A stretch of DNA of 7,038 nt from an uncultured bacterium (GTDB taxonomy: Bacteria; Cyanobacteriota; Vampirovibrionia; Gastranaerophilales; Gastranaerophilaceae), in NCBI GenBank assembly GCA_900554385.1, contig USHE01000094.1, positions 1 to 7,038 of the forward strand. Direction: 5' to 3'. Of the stretch, positions 6,198 to 7,038 are shown piece by piece (position 1 is the first letter of the stretch; the number at the start of each line of letters is the position of its first letter). Made by a program: the position numbers and the translations under genes. The notes beneath the pieces were generated by a model, which saw nothing but the letters and a program-made list of their open reading frames with translations, made no database searches and had not been told where the DNA came from.

Positions 6198-6782
6198 CTA
6201 CACTAAAGCATCGTAAGCCCGCTTAATTTCCTGAATATCCTGCCACATAAGCCATTTCGGGCTGCCCTTTTCGTGAGATTCGTTTCGCAAAAGATATGAG
6301 GGATGAAAAATAGGCATCATTTTACTGCCAAAAGGACCGTCAAACCACTTGCCGCGAACTTTTGTTATCCCTATAGGCGAATTAAGCATAGTTGCAAGCG
6401 CAACCTTTCCGCAAATAAGAATTATACGAGGTTTCAGAATTTCAATTTGGGCTTCAAGATAAGGATAGCAAGCCTCTTTTTCCTCCGGCAGCGGGTCACG
6501 ATTATTCGGGGGACGACATTTGAGAGTATTGCAGATATAAACATCTTTTTCTCTTGAAAGTCCGACTGATGCGAAAATTTTATCCAAAAGCTGTCCTGCT
6601 TTGCCAACAAACGGAACACCTTTTTGATCTTCATAATATCCAGGAGCTTCACCGATTAACATCATCTTATGATTTGCGACGCCGCCGGAAAACACAATAT
6701 TTGTACGGGTTTTGCACAGCGAACATTTGTCACAATATTCACACATCTGCCTTAAGTCTTGTAAATCTTCTTCTATACTCAT
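6198..6782 (-). CDS. Family 4 (Fe-S) uracil-DNA glycosylase
   Basis: This enzyme removes uracil produced by cytosine deamination or dUTP misincorporation, starting base excision repair. Motif A is GEAPGYYEDQKGVPFVG (44-60), with PFVGKAGQLL continuing the uracil/DNA-binding region, and motif B is HPSYLLRN (159-166). The 4Fe-4S ligands fit C17 and C20 together with C89 (LKCRPPNNRDP) and C105 (ACYPYL); the 16-residue spacing of the last two matches the family. C14 and C23 extend the N-terminal pair to a CxxCxxCxxC run. The chosen ATG (6782) has AAGGAT upstream at 6787-6792 and gives a 194-residue protein of normal length. An upstream in-frame start at 6815 would add 11 hydrophobic residues and lacks support. 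The gene is convergent with the pilin gene, with one base between the stop codons. It resembles the N-terminal domain of phage SPO1 DNA polymerase, an old name for this family. Confidence 0.95.
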   Translation of the reverse strand: MSIEEDLQDLRQMCEYCDKCSLCKTRTNIVFSGGVANHKMMLIGEAPGYYEDQKGVPFVGKAGQLLDKIFASVGLSREKDVYICNTLKCRPPNNRDPLPEEKEACYPYLEAQIEILKPRIILICGKVALATMLNSPIGITKVRGKWFDGPFGSKMMPIFHPSYLLRNESHEKGSPKWLMWQDIQEIKRAYDALV

Positions 6783-6786
6783 ATAA

Positions 6787-6792
6787 ATCCTT
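6787..6792 (-). promoter_or_regulatory. Ribosome binding site of the uracil-DNA glycosylase
   Basis: On the minus strand AAGGAT lies four bases before the ATG at 6782. It supports that start over the longer in-frame start at 6815. Confidence 0.6.
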
Positions 6793-6805
6793 AGTAGTAA
6801 GATAA

Positions 6806-6834
6806 AAAATAACATAAAAAATTATTTTAAACAA
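6806..6834 (-). promoter_or_regulatory. Possible promoter of the uracil-DNA glycosylase gene
   Basis: Reading the minus strand, TTGTTT (6834-6829) and TATTTT (6811-6806) are spaced by 17 bases, and a TG lies one base upstream of the -10 box as in extended -10 promoters. The transcript would start near 6799, leaving just enough leader for the ribosome binding site. The surrounding 85 bases are extremely AT-rich, so chance matches are likely. Confidence 0.35.
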
Positions 6835-6867
6835 ATAAATTTTACATAAAATATGTTATTTGTATAT

Positions 6868-6914
6868 GTTCATTTCTTTCTCTTTTATTGCGGGTAAAAG
6901 AGAAAGAAATGAAC
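6868..6914. repeat. Perfect 20-bp inverted repeat
   Basis: The arms 6868-6887 and 6895-6914 are exact reverse complements (GTTCATTTCTTTCTC... against ...GAGAAAGAAATGAAC) around a 7-base loop, TTGCGGG. One arm is nearly all pyrimidine, the other nearly all purine. Neither strand has a T-run after the stem, so it is not a standard terminator. It sits exactly where base composition changes from very AT-rich to mixed, which suggests the boundary of an inserted or dispersed repeat. Confidence 0.85.
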
Positions 6915-6977
6915 CAAAGAAAGAGAAAAACGCAATCGTTCCAGCGTCGCTACGCGCCGCAAAATCAAATTGAAGGA

Positions 6978-6998
6978 GTTGAAGGCAAAGCCTTCAAC
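6978..6998. repeat. Short perfect hairpin GTTGAAGGC-AAA-GCCTTCAAC
   Basis: Nine-bp arms (6978-6986 and 6990-6998) around AAA. It lies in the GC-richer tail after the 20-bp inverted repeat and is probably part of the same element. The sequence TTGAAGG also occurs just before it (6970-6976). Confidence 0.6.
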
Positions 6999-7004
6999 CT
7001 CTAG

Positions 7005-7036
7005 GGTGTGCTATCGTGCTAACGCACACGCACACC
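7005..7036. repeat. Nested hairpin at the right edge
   Basis: GGTGTGC (7005-7011) pairs with GCACACC (7030-7036), and within it GTGC (7016-7019) pairs with GCAC (7024-7027) around TAAC. The motif GTGCTA occurs twice (7008-7013 and 7016-7021). The structure reaches the window edge, so its true extent is unknown. Confidence 0.5.
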
Positions 7037-7038
7037 TA

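Noticed and set aside
6303..6805. Plus-strand reading frames opposite the uracil-DNA glycosylase
   Set aside because: They lie antisense to a gene with all family motifs and resemble no protein family I know.
6783..6815. Upstream start adding 11 hydrophobic residues to the uracil-DNA glycosylase
   Set aside because: A hydrophobic leader makes no sense for a DNA repair enzyme, the predicted promoter covers it, and AAGGAT supports the start at 6782.
6811..6867. Loose inverted similarity AACATA...TATGTT upstream of the glycosylase gene
   Set aside because: The arms match only over a few bases in sequence that is nearly all A and T, so chance is a sufficient explanation.
6868..6914. The 20-bp inverted repeat as a simple terminator of a gene to the right
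   Set aside because: No T-run follows the stem on either strand, and the loop and long purine/pyrimidine arms are unlike the three clear terminators in the window.

Overview
This AT-rich window carries seven protein genes, one of them cut by the left edge, and has the look of a bacterial chromosome. The best guess at origin is a gut-type member of the non-photosynthetic Cyanobacteria relatives (Vampirovibrionia/Melainabacteria, order Gastranaerophilales). The reasons are the prepilin leader (GFTLAEVLITLGIIGIVAAMT), a type I recall as very abundant in that group, the low GC, and the split glycine decarboxylase. This is recognition from memory, not a search. Low-GC Firmicutes remain possible.

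Layout from the left. (1) The 3' part of an RtcB-family RNA ligase gene ends in a perfect 16-bp hairpin. Its lysine codon use (16 AAG to 13 AAA) is unlike the next gene (1 AAG to 36 AAA), so it may have been acquired. (2) A DnaJ/CbpA-type co-chaperone with only half the normal zinc centre stands alone between two terminators. (3) A tight operon gcvT-gcvH-gcvPA makes the aminomethyltransferase, the lipoyl carrier and the PLP-less half of the glycine decarboxylase. It closes with a hairpin that overlaps the last codons of gcvPA. gcvPB, which carries the PLP lysine, and the lipoamide dehydrogenase are not in the window. (4) On the minus strand is a small XRE-type repressor, transcribed away from a type IV pilin/pseudopilin gene. 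Their shared 142-bp spacer holds a good promoter for the pilin and two perfect inverted repeats that could be operators. (5) A family 4 (Fe-S) uracil-DNA glycosylase is on the minus strand, convergent with the pilin gene at a distance of 1 bp.

The last 170 bases (about 6868-7038) are different in kind: a perfect 20-bp inverted repeat, then GC-richer sequence with two more hairpins. This looks like an intergenic repeat or MITE-like element that runs off the right edge. No tRNA, rRNA, CRISPR array, riboswitch or complete insertion sequence was seen.

Most genes are housekeeping. The parts that most deserve a second look are the repressor/pilin spacer, the repeat at the right edge, the missing gcvPB, and the RtcB with an apparent Arg-to-Ile change in a core motif.
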